This document shows, piece after piece, positions 1 to 11,206 of a stretch of DNA of 64,000 nt; position 1 is the stretch's first letter, and each line of letters starts with the position of its first letter. The notes beneath the pieces were generated by a model, which saw only the letters and a program-made list of their open reading frames with translations, had not been told where the DNA came from and searched no databases. Location of the stretch: positions 28,399-92,398 of the forward strand of contig NZ_BOPF01000043.1 in NCBI RefSeq assembly GCF_016863615.1. The letters are read 5' to 3'. The position numbers and the translations under genes were made by a program. The stretch comes from Virgisporangium aliadipatigenens. GTDB lineage: Bacteria > Actinomycetota > Actinomycetes > Mycobacteriales > Micromonosporaceae.

Positions 1-2290
<2,290 letters not shown>

Positions 2291-2433
2291 GGGTCAGCGC
2301 TCCCTCAACGTCCTGCGGGACCCATCGTAGGCGCACCCATGGGCGCTCTGCCCACAGCGCCTGACCAAACCGACAAAACACGCACTGACCCTGAATGTTG
2401 CCGCGCCGGCCCGGTCGGGCAGGATTCGACGCC

Positions 2434-3621
2434 ATGGAGCCGACACCGCCGCCCACGGGCCCACGGGCCGCACCCGGCGGAGCCGCGGGGACGCCGACCC
2501 AGCTGGCACTGGCCGCCGAGTCGATCGAGGGCGCCGGGGTCCGCGTGCGGCGTTACCGCGAGGAGGACGTCGAAGACGTCCGGGTCGGCTGTGACGATCC
2601 ACTTACTCAGCGTTTCCTTCCGCTGCTGCCGAGCCCGTACACGTACGAGGAAGCGGCCTGGTGGATCGCCGAGGGGTCGGTCACGTCGTTCATGTCCGGC
2701 GGCGGCAACTTCGCCATCGCCGACCCCGGCAGCGACCGGCTCCTGGGCGGCATCGGAATCACCCACCAGCGTGAGGGCAGCGGCGAGATCGGCTACTGGG
2801 TGGCGCCCTGGGGCCGGGGCCGCGGCGTGGCGACCGCCGCCACCATCGCGCTCACCGGGTACGCGTTCCTGGCCGGCTACGGGCGGCTGCAGCTGCGCAC
2901 CGAGTACGAGAACCTCGCCAGCCAGCGGGTGGCGCTCGGGGCCGGCTACCGCCGCGAGGGCGTGCAGCGTTCCTCGGCGATCGGGCGGGACGGGGCGCGC
3001 CACGACCTGGTGGTGTGGGCCCGCACGCCGGGCGACCCGCCGGGGCCCACCCCGCGCCTGCTGCCCGACCTGCCCGGCGGCACCCTCTCGGACGGCGTCG
3101 TCGCGCTGCGCCCGTTGGGACGCGCGGACGCCCCGCACATCCACGCGCTGTACACCGAGCCGGACGTCGCCGCCACCGCCGTCGGCGAACCGCCGCGCTC
3201 GATGGTCGACACCGCCCGGTTCTGCGCACGGGCCGGGTCGACGTGGCTCGCCGGCACCTCGGCGCACTTCGCCGTCCGGGAACTCACCACCGGCGAACTC
3301 GTCGGCGACGCGGTGCTCTTCGACGTCGCCCCGCTCACCCGCACCGCCATGGTGGGCTACTCGATGCGCGGCCCCTGGCGACGGCGCGGCTACGCGGGGC
3401 GCGCGGTGCGGCTGCTGTCCCGGTGGGCGCTGCGCGACGCCGGCCTCGCGCGGCTCACGGCCGGCACGGCGCCGGACAACGTCGCCTCGCAGCGCGTGCT
3501 CGAAAAGGTCGGCTTCGTACGCGAGGGATACCAGCGCGGCCACCTTCCCACGCTGAACGGTGGCCGCGCCGACGTCGTCTCCTACGGGCTGCTGCCCGCG
3601 GACCTCAAAGCGTCTGGTTGA
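2434..3621 (+). CDS. Double GNAT-domain N-acetyltransferase
   Basis: A 395-residue protein made of two consecutive GNAT acetyltransferase domains (about residues 40-200 and 210-390). Each has the family signature of a strand-turn ending in a W/G-rGrGvAt-type acetyl-CoA loop: GYWVAPWGRGRGVAT in the first and GPWRRRGYAGRAV in the second. Both end in a SQRVLEKVGF-like or SQRVALGAGY-like block typical of the RimJ/RimL branch, which acetylates N-terminal or side-chain amines. The substrate cannot be told. I chose ATG 2434; an in-frame ATG 39 bases upstream is possible. It is transcribed divergently from secA, and its last 17 bases overlap the convergent hpf gene. Confidence 0.85.
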   Translation: MEPTPPPTGPRAAPGGAAGTPTQLALAAESIEGAGVRVRRYREEDVEDVRVGCDDPLTQRFLPLLPSPYTYEEAAWWIAEGSVTSFMSGGGNFAIADPGSDRLLGGIGITHQREGSGEIGYWVAPWGRGRGVATAATIALTGYAFLAGYGRLQLRTEYENLASQRVALGAGYRREGVQRSSAIGRDGARHDLVVWARTPGDPPGPTPRLLPDLPGGTLSDGVVALRPLGRADAPHIHALYTEPDVAATAVGEPPRSMVDTARFCARAGSTWLAGTSAHFAVRELTTGELVGDAVLFDVAPLTRTAMVGYSMRGPWRRRGYAGRAVRLLSRWALRDAGLARLTAGTAPDNVASQRVLEKVGFVREGYQRGHLPTLNGGRADVVSYGLLPADLKASG

Positions 3622-4234
3622 TGCTCAGAACGCCGTAGTCGTACGCCTTGCGGCGGTACACCACGCTCGGCCGACCCGATTCCTTGTCGTTGAACAGGTA
3701 GAAGTCGTGGCCCAGCAGTTCCATGTGGAACAGGGCGTCCTCGACCGTCATCGGCTCGCCCGGGTGCTCCTTCTCCCGGACGATGCGCCACGGCTGGTCG
3801 TTGTCCTGCGCGTCCCACGAGTCGCTCTCGGCTTCCGGGTTGTCCGGCCACGCCTGCGTCGTCATGGGTGCCTGCACCTGCGCGAGTCCTGCCGTCGCCG
3901 CCGCCACGGACATCGGCGCGTGCCGGCCGCGATGGATCCGCCGGCGGTCGGCGGCCCTGCGCAGTCTCGCGTCGAGCTTGTTGATGGCGGCGTCCAGGGC
4001 GCTGTAGAAGTCGGCGGCGCACGCCTCGGCGCGGATCACCGGTCCACGGGACACGCAGGTGATCTCGACGCGTTGGCATTTGTCGGCCTGGCGCGGGTTC
4101 TTCTCGTGGAAAAGCTCCACGTCCACCCGGATGAGCTTCTGATCGTACCGTTCGACCTTCTGCAGCTTCTCGGCGACGAGAGTGCGGTAGTGGTCGGGCA
4201 CTTCGACGTTGCGGCCCTTGACGACGATGTCCAC
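3605..4234 (-). CDS. hpf: Ribosome hibernation promoting factor, long form
   Basis: Long HPF binds the decoding centre of the 30S subunit and, through its C-terminal domain, joins 70S ribosomes into inactive 100S dimers in stationary phase or stress. The 209-residue product has an N-terminal S30AE domain (about 1-100, starting MDIVVKGRNVEV) and a C-terminal dimerisation domain (about 150-209: F-H-M-E-L-L-G-H-D-F-Y-L-F, then V-V-Y-R-R-K). The GTG start follows GGGGGAGG at good spacing. A 259-bp gap separates it from comF, so it probably has its own promoter. I could not identify a convincing stress-sigma site there. The 3' end overlaps the GNAT gene by 17 bases. Confidence 0.95.
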   Translation of the reverse strand: MDIVVKGRNVEVPDHYRTLVAEKLQKVERYDQKLIRVDVELFHEKNPRQADKCQRVEITCVSRGPVIRAEACAADFYSALDAAINKLDARLRRAADRRRIHRGRHAPMSVAAATAGLAQVQAPMTTQAWPDNPEAESDSWDAQDNDQPWRIVREKEHPGEPMTVEDALFHMELLGHDFYLFNDKESGRPSVVYRRKAYDYGVLSINQTL

Positions 4235-4493
4235 TAAAGGACCTCCCCCAAGCGGTTCGATGTACAGGTTGGACCCGGTTTGCTACCCCGATCGCCCTGC
4301 CGCCACTCGTGATCCGCACGGCGGTCGACCGGGAAATTCGGTGTTCCGCCTCCCTTCGCGGTGGGAGCCTTTCGAACTTCGACGCTAACCCGAGTACATC
4401 CCGTAGTCACCCCTCGTTCCGCGAACTGGTGGGTAATCCCAGGAAAGAGGCACCCGGAGGATTCCCCCAGTCGGACTGTCCGAGCTCAAAACG

Positions 4494-5177
4494 CTACGGA
4501 TCGCGACGGAGTGTGGCAGCGGCGACGACTGCGGCGTGTCGGACGCTGATGCCGTTCCCCCGCAACAGATCGGCGACGGCGGAGAGGGTGGCGCCGGTCG
4601 TGACGATGTCGTCGACGAGCACCACGGCCGCCCCGGCGGACAGCGCGTCGCGGACGGCCGGGAGGCGCCCGGGGCGCACCGCGAACGCCGCGCCCGCGGT
4701 CCGGTGCCGCTCCTCGACGGACAGGTGGGTCGAGTCGGCGCGCGGCAACGCCCGCAACGGCTGCCCCACCGCGGCCTCGACACCGCGCGCCCGCAGTGCC
4801 CGGGCCGCGTGCCGGGCCAGGAGCGCCATGTGGTCGCCGTAGCGCTGCCGCGCGGCCGCCGACGTCGCGGGCACCGGGACCAGCAGGACCGGACCGGGGC
4901 CGACCGCCGTGGCCAGGCGCGACCCGAGCATCCCGGCCAGCCCGTGCCGGCCCCTTTCCTTGAACGCCAACAGCGCCCCACGCAGCGGCCCCGCGTACGG
5001 ACCCGACGCCACCACCGGCGGCAGCCCCGGCGGACACGGCCGCGGCACGGCCCGGGCCGGGGCCCACGCCGCCACGGCGGCCGCGCACGGGTCGCACCAC
5101 GCCTCGGCCGGCCGTTCGCAGCCCGCGCACGACACCGGCAGCACCAGGTCGGCCAGCGCCGCCAGGAGCGCACCCAC
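4494..5177 (-). CDS. comF: ComF family amidophosphoribosyltransferase-like protein
   Basis: A 227-residue phosphoribosyltransferase-fold protein. Four N-terminal cysteines (17, 20, 28 and 31, two CxxC pairs) form the expected double zinc ribbon. The PRPP-binding loop VVLVDDIVTTGAT lies at 185-197. ComF proteins are tied to DNA uptake in naturally competent bacteria, but in actinomycetes no partner competence genes are usually nearby and none is seen here, so the actual role is open. The GTG start lies three bases after the lpqB stop codon, which makes it the last gene of the mtrA-mtrB-lpqB-comF operon. Confidence 0.9.
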   Translation of the reverse strand: MGALLAALADLVLPVSCAGCERPAEAWCDPCAAAVAAWAPARAVPRPCPPGLPPVVASGPYAGPLRGALLAFKERGRHGLAGMLGSRLATAVGPGPVLLVPVPATSAAARQRYGDHMALLARHAARALRARGVEAAVGQPLRALPRADSTHLSVEERHRTAGAAFAVRPGRLPAVRDALSAGAAVVLVDDIVTTGATLSAVADLLRGNGISVRHAAVVAAATLRRDP

Positions 5178-5180
5178 CGG

Positions 5181-7100
5181 TCAGTCCGCCGCGAGATCGA
5201 CGTAGAACGCCCCGCGCACGGGCATCGTCGTCGGTGCCGGACTCGCGCCCGGGGTCGGGTTCGCCGACGGGGAGAGCGTCACCGTGATCGGCGCCAGCGA
5301 CTCGGTGTACACCCGGTACGACTGCACATTGCCGCCGGTGCCGCCCTCGACCACCATCGTGCCGGCCCCGCCGGTCGGCCGGGGCACCACCGCCACCGCC
5401 GTCACCGGGAACAGGCCGAAGTCCGGCTTCGTCACCTTGTTGCGCTCCGAGTTGTCGATCGTCACCTCGGTCAGCGAACCGGCGGCCGCGACCACGAGCT
5501 GGTGCTCCAGCACCCAGGCGACGCCGCGCAGGTCGGTCACGTCGCCGACGTCGAGCGTGCGCCGGTCGGTGAGGCTCACCGGGCTGGACTCCGGGTTGAC
5601 CGTGGCGACGACGACGCGCTCCGGGCCGTTCGGGTCGACGACGATCATCGCCACGCGCCGGCCGTCGGGAGCCACGGAGATCGCCTTGATCGTGCGGCCG
5701 AGCAGGTCGACCGTCCGGGCCGCGCTGTTGTTGACGTCGGAGGTGACGTCGAAGAGCCGCCCCTGCGCGGGAACGAGGAAGCGGCCGTTGGAGCCGGGCA
5801 GGTACACCGGCCGCCCCATCGACGTCACGTCGGCCGGGAACTCCGCGCGGAAGGCGTTCGGGGTGCCGGCGGCGCCGACGCCCTCCGGCCCCTCGCGCAC
5901 GAACCACAGCTCCTGCCGGTTGGACGCCACCTGACGCACCAGCGCGGCGGTGCGGCGTTCCACGTTGACGGCGGCGGCCACGACGTTGCTGTTGTGCTCG
6001 TCGTTCAGGACGGGCATCGGCCGGTCGCCGGACGCCGTGCGGGTCACCTTGCCGTTGACCATGCCGAAGATGCCGAACTTCGCCTGGTTGTCGGCCTCCT
6101 GGAAGCGGTACGTCGGGTTGTAGGCCAGATAGCCGGAGCCGTCCTCGACGTGTCGCGTGCGCGAGTCGATCTGGATCTCGACCGCCTCCTGGGTCGGCGA
6201 CAACGACCAGCGCAGCTGCCGGGCGAGGCGCTCGAGCTTCTCCTGTTCCAGCGGGGTGGGTGCGCTCAGGTTGACCGTGATGCGGGAGTTCTCCACGACG
6301 GGGTTGCTGGTGATGGTGAGGCTGTCCGGCAGCCGGGCCACCACGTCGTCGATCATCTTCGAGGGGCCGTCGATGAGGCGTTCGACCACGGCGCGGGCGC
6401 GCTTCTGCGAGTTGACCTGGCCGTTGAGGTAGCGGCGGTCGGGCACCAGGTAGCGGCCGTTGCTGTCCCAGAAGTACACCGAGCGCGCCTCGTAGAACTC
6501 GTTCAGCGCGGTCGTCGACAGGACCAGCGCTCCCGGCGGGGCGTTGCGCAGCCGCAGTTCGCCGCCGGCGGCGGGCCGTTCCACCTGGAACTTGAGGGTC
6601 TGCGGGACGGGGCTCGGGGAGCCCTCCGCCAGGGCCTCGATCGCGCCCCACTCGTTGAGCAGGCCGACCGCCCGCACGTCGACGTCGACCTCGTCGGCGC
6701 TGACGACCCGCTTCTGCGTCACGTCGATGACGACCACCTGCCCGACGGTCGGCTTCCACTCCTGCGCGGCCGCCGGCGTGAGGAAGTCCTTCGCGTACCG
6801 GACCGCGGTGTCGAAGCGCTGGTCGCGCAGCGTCGGGTCGACGTCGCCGGCCGCGGCCGCCTTGAAGAAGCGGTCCACCAGCTCACCCGCGTCGGGGATG
6901 CCGATCGCGGAGGGCAGTTCGGGGTTGTTGCTGCCGGGGCGCGGGTCGTTGACGCCGGGCGCGGTGCCGGCGGTGCGCGGTTCGCTCTTGCCGGGGACGC
7001 CGCAGCCCGCGAGGCCGACGGCGGCGGCCAGCACGAGACCGACCAGGCGCCTCCTCGCGGTGCCACCGGTTCGCGACAGCGGTCCTCGCAAGCTGCTCAC
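5181..7100 (-). CDS. lpqB: Lipoprotein LpqB, MtrAB accessory factor
   Basis: LpqB is an envelope lipoprotein that interacts with the extracellular domain of MtrB and tunes MtrA phosphorylation (established in mycobacteria). The 639-residue product has a basic N-terminus, a hydrophobic stretch and a lipobox ending L-A-G-C with Cys33 as the lipidation site. It then has a GerMN-type domain (about 210-330) and a C-terminal beta-propeller-like region. The GTG start overlaps the mtrB stop by four bases (GTGA), and comF follows after three bases. Length and order match the family. Confidence 0.95.
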   Translation of the reverse strand: MSSLRGPLSRTGGTARRRLVGLVLAAAVGLAGCGVPGKSEPRTAGTAPGVNDPRPGSNNPELPSAIGIPDAGELVDRFFKAAAAGDVDPTLRDQRFDTAVRYAKDFLTPAAAQEWKPTVGQVVVIDVTQKRVVSADEVDVDVRAVGLLNEWGAIEALAEGSPSPVPQTLKFQVERPAAGGELRLRNAPPGALVLSTTALNEFYEARSVYFWDSNGRYLVPDRRYLNGQVNSQKRARAVVERLIDGPSKMIDDVVARLPDSLTITSNPVVENSRITVNLSAPTPLEQEKLERLARQLRWSLSPTQEAVEIQIDSRTRHVEDGSGYLAYNPTYRFQEADNQAKFGIFGMVNGKVTRTASGDRPMPVLNDEHNSNVVAAAVNVERRTAALVRQVASNRQELWFVREGPEGVGAAGTPNAFRAEFPADVTSMGRPVYLPGSNGRFLVPAQGRLFDVTSDVNNSAARTVDLLGRTIKAISVAPDGRRVAMIVVDPNGPERVVVATVNPESSPVSLTDRRTLDVGDVTDLRGVAWVLEHQLVVAAAGSLTEVTIDNSERNKVTKPDFGLFPVTAVAVVPRPTGGAGTMVVEGGTGGNVQSYRVYTESLAPITVTLSPSANPTPGASPAPTTMPVRGAFYVDLAAD

Positions 7101-8803
7101 GGGGCCACCTCCGTCCGTGCCGCACCGTCGATCGGGATCGCCACATCCTCGGGAACGAGCGGAAGCGGCGCCGACACCAACCGGTCGCCGGACCGCATCG
7201 GCAGCGTCAGCCGGAACTGCGCGCCCTCCCCCGGTGCGCCCCAGGCCTCCAGCCAGCCGCCGTGCAGCCGGGCGTCCTCCACGCTGATCGACAGCCCCAG
7301 GCCGGTGCCGCCGGTCTGCCGGGCACGGGACGGGTCGGCCCGCCAGAAGCGGTTGAACACGAGCTTCTCCTCGCCCGGCTTCAGGCCGATCCCGTGGTCG
7401 CGCACGGTCACCGCCACGGCCGACTCGTCGGCCCGCACGGTCACCCGCACGGGTGCGCCCTCGCCGTGCTCGACGGCGTTCCCGACGAGGTTGCGCAGGA
7501 TGCGCTCGACCCGGCGGGGGTCGACCTCGACGATCACCGGGATGTCGGGAACGTCGACCTCCAGCGGGCTGCCGCAGCGTTCGGCCAACGACTCCAGGCG
7601 GTCGGTGACCCGTCCGACGACGGCGACCAGGTCGGTCGGCTCGGCGTCCAGCACGGCGAACCCGGCGTCGAACCGGGAGATCTCCAGCAGGTCGGTCAGC
7701 AGGCTCTCGAAGCGGTCCAGCTCGCCCTGCAGGATCTCGGCGCTGCGCGCGGTCGCCGGCTCGAACTCGTCCCGCGAACTGAAGATCAGGTCGGCCGCCA
7801 TCCGGACGGTGGTCAACGGGGTGCGCAGCTCGTGCGACACGTCGGAGGTGAAGCGGCGCTGCAGCCGGGACATCTCCTCCAGCCGGATGATCTGCCGTTG
7901 GAGGTTGGCGGCCATCTGGTTGAACGACGCCGCCAACCGCGCCAGGTCGTCCTCGCCGCGCACCTCCATCCGCTGGTCGAGCAGGCCGGCGGAGAGCCGC
8001 TGCGCGGTGCGCGCCGCAAGCCGGACCGGCCGCACCACCATGCGGGTGACCAGCGCCGCGAGCACCGCGAGCAGCAGCACCAGCGTGAACCCGGTGACCG
8101 TCACCGTGTACGTGACCCGGTCGGCCGTGACGACCTCGGCGTCCAGCGGGAACAGGTAGTAGAGCCCCAGCGTGCCGGCCGGTATGGAGATGCGCGTGGC
8201 GTACACCAGGAACGGCCGCATGCCGTCGCCGTCGGGATCGGCGGTCACGTACTGGAACATGATGTCGCCGGCCTGCACGCCGGCGCGGAGGCGTTCCAGC
8301 TCGGCTGACTTGATCACGTCGAGCGTGCCCGACCGGTCCGGCGCGGCGTCCTCGGTGACCTGGAGCTGGCCGTGCGGCACGATCGCGACCTCGGCGCGGC
8401 TGCTGCCGCTCTGCTCACTGGCCAGCCGGGTCAGCACCTCGCCCACGTACTTGCGCAGGGCCGGGTCGTTGGGATCGCCCACCTGCAGCTGCTGGATCGC
8501 GTACTCGGCCGCGGCGGTCACGTCCCGGTGGGCGTCCTTCTGCTTGTCGCCGAGCAGCCCGTCCGTGATCGACACCGACACCAGCACGCCGAACGACCCC
8601 ACCAGCAGCCCCGACAACGCGAGCGTGATCGACACGACGCGCAGCTGGAGATTGCGCCGCCAGGCCCGGCGCAGCAGCAGCCACACCCGGTACAGGGAGC
8701 GCACCGGCCCTCGCAGCAACGCCTGCCACCACCGCGAACGCCGCACCGCCGCCCACACTCCCGTGCGGCGCAGCGGTGCGAGCACCGGGTCGATCCGCAG
8801 CAC
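7097..8803 (-). CDS. mtrB: Two-component sensor histidine kinase MtrB
   Basis: MtrB senses envelope or osmotic cues and phosphorylates MtrA, which controls cell division, peptidoglycan hydrolases and osmoprotection genes. The 568-residue protein has a Trp/Arg-rich cytoplasmic N-terminus, TM1 at about 55-78, an extracellular sensor domain to about 230, TM2 at about 232-255, then HAMP. The H-box S-H-E-L-R-T-P has phospho-acceptor His324. The N-box NLVGNAVEHG and the ATP lids DHGIGL and GGTGLGLS follow. GTG at 8803 comes directly after the mtrA stop, so translation is coupled. No key residue is missing. Confidence 0.97.
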   Translation of the reverse strand: MLRIDPVLAPLRRTGVWAAVRRSRWWQALLRGPVRSLYRVWLLLRRAWRRNLQLRVVSITLALSGLLVGSFGVLVSVSITDGLLGDKQKDAHRDVTAAAEYAIQQLQVGDPNDPALRKYVGEVLTRLASEQSGSSRAEVAIVPHGQLQVTEDAAPDRSGTLDVIKSAELERLRAGVQAGDIMFQYVTADPDGDGMRPFLVYATRISIPAGTLGLYYLFPLDAEVVTADRVTYTVTVTGFTLVLLLAVLAALVTRMVVRPVRLAARTAQRLSAGLLDQRMEVRGEDDLARLAASFNQMAANLQRQIIRLEEMSRLQRRFTSDVSHELRTPLTTVRMAADLIFSSRDEFEPATARSAEILQGELDRFESLLTDLLEISRFDAGFAVLDAEPTDLVAVVGRVTDRLESLAERCGSPLEVDVPDIPVIVEVDPRRVERILRNLVGNAVEHGEGAPVRVTVRADESAVAVTVRDHGIGLKPGEEKLVFNRFWRADPSRARQTGGTGLGLSISVEDARLHGGWLEAWGAPGEGAQFRLTLPMRSGDRLVSAPLPLVPEDVAIPIDGAARTEVAP

Positions 8804-9493
8804 TCAGCCGGTCCCGGCCTTGTAGCCGACCCCGCGGACGGTCAGGATGATCTCCGGCCGCTCGGGATCCGGCTCGATCTTGGCACGCAGCCGCTGCACG
8901 TGGACGTTGACCAGCCGGGTGTCCGCCGCGTGCCGGTAGCCCCAGACCTGCTCCAGCAGCACCTCGCGGGTGAACACCTGCCGCGGCTTGCGGGCCAGCG
9001 CCACCAGCAGGTCGAACTCCAGCGGCGTGAGCTTGACCTCCTCGCCGTTGCGGGCGACGGTGTGCGCCGGCACGTCGATGGTGATCTGGTTGCCGGGTGG
9101 CCCGATGGCCAGCAGCTCCGGCGCCACGTCCTCGCCGCGGCGCAGCCGGGCCCGCATGCGCGCCACCAGCTCCTTCGGCTTGAACGGCTTCACCACGTAG
9201 TCGTCGGCGCCGGACTCCAGGCCCAGCACGACGTCGACGGTGTCGCTCTTCGCGGTCAGCATCACGATCGGCACGCCCGACTCCGCGCGCACCGCCCGGC
9301 ACACGTCGATGCCGCTCATGCCGGGAAGCATCAGGTCGAGCAGGACGATGTCGGGTCGCGCATCGCGGAACGCGGCAAGCGCACGCTCACCGTCAGCTAC
9401 GAACGAGGGGAGGAACCCCTCACTGCGCAGCACGATGCCGAGCATCTCGGCGAGCGCGGGGTCGTCGTCCACCACCAGTACACGGGCCCTCAT
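8804..9493 (-). CDS. mtrA: Two-component response regulator MtrA
   Basis: An OmpR/PhoB-type response regulator of 229 residues. It has a receiver domain (1-120) with acidic residues D9-D11, phospho-acceptor D53 in LLDLMLPG and a lysine in VVKPF. The winged-helix DNA-binding domain (about 135-229) ends with the RLRAKIEPDP and VRGVGYK blocks. I set the start at ATG 9493 (MRARVLVVDDDP), the family's normal N-terminus. A perfect 10-bp palindrome, CCAATATTGG, lies 5 bp upstream of this ATG where a ribosome site would be expected, and no strong Shine-Dalgarno is visible. It heads the operon mtrA-mtrB-lpqB-comF. Confidence 0.97.
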   Translation of the reverse strand: MRARVLVVDDDPALAEMLGIVLRSEGFLPSFVADGERALAAFRDARPDIVLLDLMLPGMSGIDVCRAVRAESGVPIVMLTAKSDTVDVVLGLESGADDYVVKPFKPKELVARMRARLRRGEDVAPELLAIGPPGNQITIDVPAHTVARNGEEVKLTPLEFDLLVALARKPRQVFTREVLLEQVWGYRHAADTRLVNVHVQRLRAKIEPDPERPEIILTVRGVGYKAGTG

Positions 9494-9704
9494 GCGACCC
9501 AATATTGGCACCTGCGCCGAACGGCGGCGTGCCCACCCTTGCCACCAGTGGATATCCGGGCCGAACGGGCATACCCGGGGACGCCCGAACGGGCCGCCGG
9601 AACGCATGATCAACGGCAAGGGCCACGGCGGTTGGTGCCCACATGGAAGGATTCAGCAGGAGGCGTGCCCGTCCGGCGTGCCGCACCCGATTCGAGGAGG
9701 CCGC

Positions 9705-10541
9705 GTGCAGGCCGGCACGGTGCCACTGCGTCCACTCACCGTCGGTGAGCTGCTCGACGCGGCGGTCGCGCTGTTCCGGACCAACGCCCGGCCGCTGCTC
9801 CTGGTCGCGGTGCTGCTGGCGGCGGCCGAGCAGGCGCTGCTGTACCCGCTGCGGATAGACACGGCCAAGCCGCCGTACATGGTTCCGTACGACGACGCGC
9901 TCGACTGGTACTGGGTGATGATCGGTGTCGGGTTCGCGACCGAGGCGCTGATCATCACGCTGCTCGGCGGGCTCACCGCGCGGGCGGCCGGCTCCGCCCT
10001 GCTCGGCGAGCGGCTCCCGCCCCGGGCGCTGTTCGCCCCGCGGGGCAGCCGCCTCGGCTGGGTGCTCGCGGTCGCGGTGTTCTTCGGGCTGACCGCCGGC
10101 GTGGCGGCACTGGCCTGCTTCGCGCCCTGGTTCGTGGTGTACGCGCTGATCGGGTTCGCCGCGCCGGCTCTGGTGATCGACCGGGTCAACCCGTTCCGGG
10201 CGGTGGGGCGATCGGTGGCGATGTCGGTGCGGGTGGGACTGCGCGGCGCCGGCGTGCGGCTGCTGGCGTACTTCGGCTGGGCGACCGTCCGGCTCGCGCT
10301 GGGCTTCGGCACAATCGGGCCGCTGGAGCTGCTCACCGGCTCCGCGCTGGACAACGCCACGGTGTGGCTGGTCGCCGGGTTCGCCTGGACGGTGGTCAAC
10401 GCCGTCGTCTACCCGATCCTGGCAAGCCTCGACGCGGTGCTGCACCTGGAGACGCGGATGCGCACCGAGGGGCTCGACATCGCGATCGGCCGGGCCCGCG
10501 CCACCGGGCGGCCGCCCGCCGCCGAGCTGGTCGTGACCTGA
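9705..10541 (+). CDS. Multi-pass membrane protein at the head of the DUF4129/MoxR envelope cluster
   Basis: A 278-residue integral membrane protein. After a short cytoplasmic N-terminus (TVGELLDAAVALFRTN) it has about six hydrophobic segments and a short hydrophilic tail. The opening resembles the glycerophosphoryl-diester-phosphodiesterase membrane-domain-like proteins common upstream of DUF4129 genes in actinomycetes, but I cannot name a precise family. GTG 9705 follows a clear CGAGGAGG ribosome site. Its stop overlaps the next ATG by one base (TGATG), so it is co-translated with the DUF4129 gene. It is divergent from mtrA; the 211-bp gap holds both promoters. Confidence 0.8.
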   Translation: MQAGTVPLRPLTVGELLDAAVALFRTNARPLLLVAVLLAAAEQALLYPLRIDTAKPPYMVPYDDALDWYWVMIGVGFATEALIITLLGGLTARAAGSALLGERLPPRALFAPRGSRLGWVLAVAVFFGLTAGVAALACFAPWFVVYALIGFAAPALVIDRVNPFRAVGRSVAMSVRVGLRGAGVRLLAYFGWATVRLALGFGTIGPLELLTGSALDNATVWLVAGFAWTVVNAVVYPILASLDAVLHLETRMRTEGLDIAIGRARATGRPPAAELVVT

Positions 10542-11206
10542 TGTACCGCTGGTGGAACGGCCTCGTCGACCGCGTCTCGCAGACGGTGACGCTGCCCCTG
10601 CTGCTGCTCCTGCTCTTCGGTGCGGCCAGCGTCATCGCCCTGCTCTGGTACTTCTTCCCGCGCTGGGTGCCGCGCCGGCTGCCCGGGATGCCGCGCTGGC
10701 GGTGGCGGTCGTGGCGCTGGCCCCGGTTCACCTGGCCGGCGCTGCGGTGGCCGAAGTGGCGGTGGCCGCGGTTCACGTTCACGTGGCCGTGGCGCCGTCG
10801 GAAGAAGACCGTCCCGGCGAAGGAGGAGACCGTCGAGACGCTGGAGCCGGGGAGCGAGGAGGTGCCGGAGGTGCCGGTCGCCGACTTCGTCAGCCTCGCC
10901 GACCGGCTCGCCGCCGAGGGCCGCTTCGCCGAGGCCGTCCGCGAGCGGCTGCGCGGCATGGTCCGCGAGCTGATCGAGCTGCGCGTGCTCGAGCACAGCC
11001 CGGGCCTCACGGTCACCGAGCTGGCCGCCGTGGCCGTCGCCCGCCGGCCCCAGGTCGCCGCGCCCCTCACCGAGGCGGGCATGATCTTTTCCGACATCTG
11101 GTACGGGGAACGTCCGGCCGGCGCCGAGCACGACGCCAGGATGAAGGAGCTCGCGGGAACGCTGTCGGCGGCGCTGCGCACCCCCGTAGGAGCGGCGGCT
11201 CGATGA
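10541..11206 (+). CDS. DUF4129 membrane protein with Trp/Arg/Pro-rich juxtamembrane stretch
   Basis: A 221-residue protein with one N-terminal transmembrane helix (about 17-40) and a cytoplasmic DUF4129 domain (about 110-215, A-D-R-L-A-A-E-G-R-F-A-E-A-V-R type). DUF4129 proteins are found beside MoxR/DUF58 genes and resemble the C-terminal tail of transglutaminase-type membrane proteins; their biochemical role is unknown. Between the helix and the domain lies an exceptional stretch (residues 42-89): 11 tryptophans with many Arg, Lys and Pro, including two copies of WRWPRFT. It starts at an ATG that overlaps the previous stop, and it overlaps the next gene by ATGA. Confidence 0.85.
   Translation: MYRWWNGLVDRVSQTVTLPLLLLLLFGAASVIALLWYFFPRWVPRRLPGMPRWRWRSWRWPRFTWPALRWPKWRWPRFTFTWPWRRRKKTVPAKEETVETLEPGSEEVPEVPVADFVSLADRLAAEGRFAEAVRERLRGMVRELIELRVLEHSPGLTVTELAAVAVARRPQVAAPLTEAGMIFSDIWYGERPAGAEHDARMKELAGTLSAALRTPVGAAAR

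Noticed and set aside
4536..8159. A long plus-strand frame opposite comF, lpqB and mtrB
   Set aside because: Antisense artefact of high third-position GC; the minus-strand genes have clear domains and ribosome sites.
10664..10807. An antimicrobial-peptide gene in the Trp-rich stretch
   Set aside because: The stretch is in frame inside a DUF4129 protein with no independent start or processing signal.
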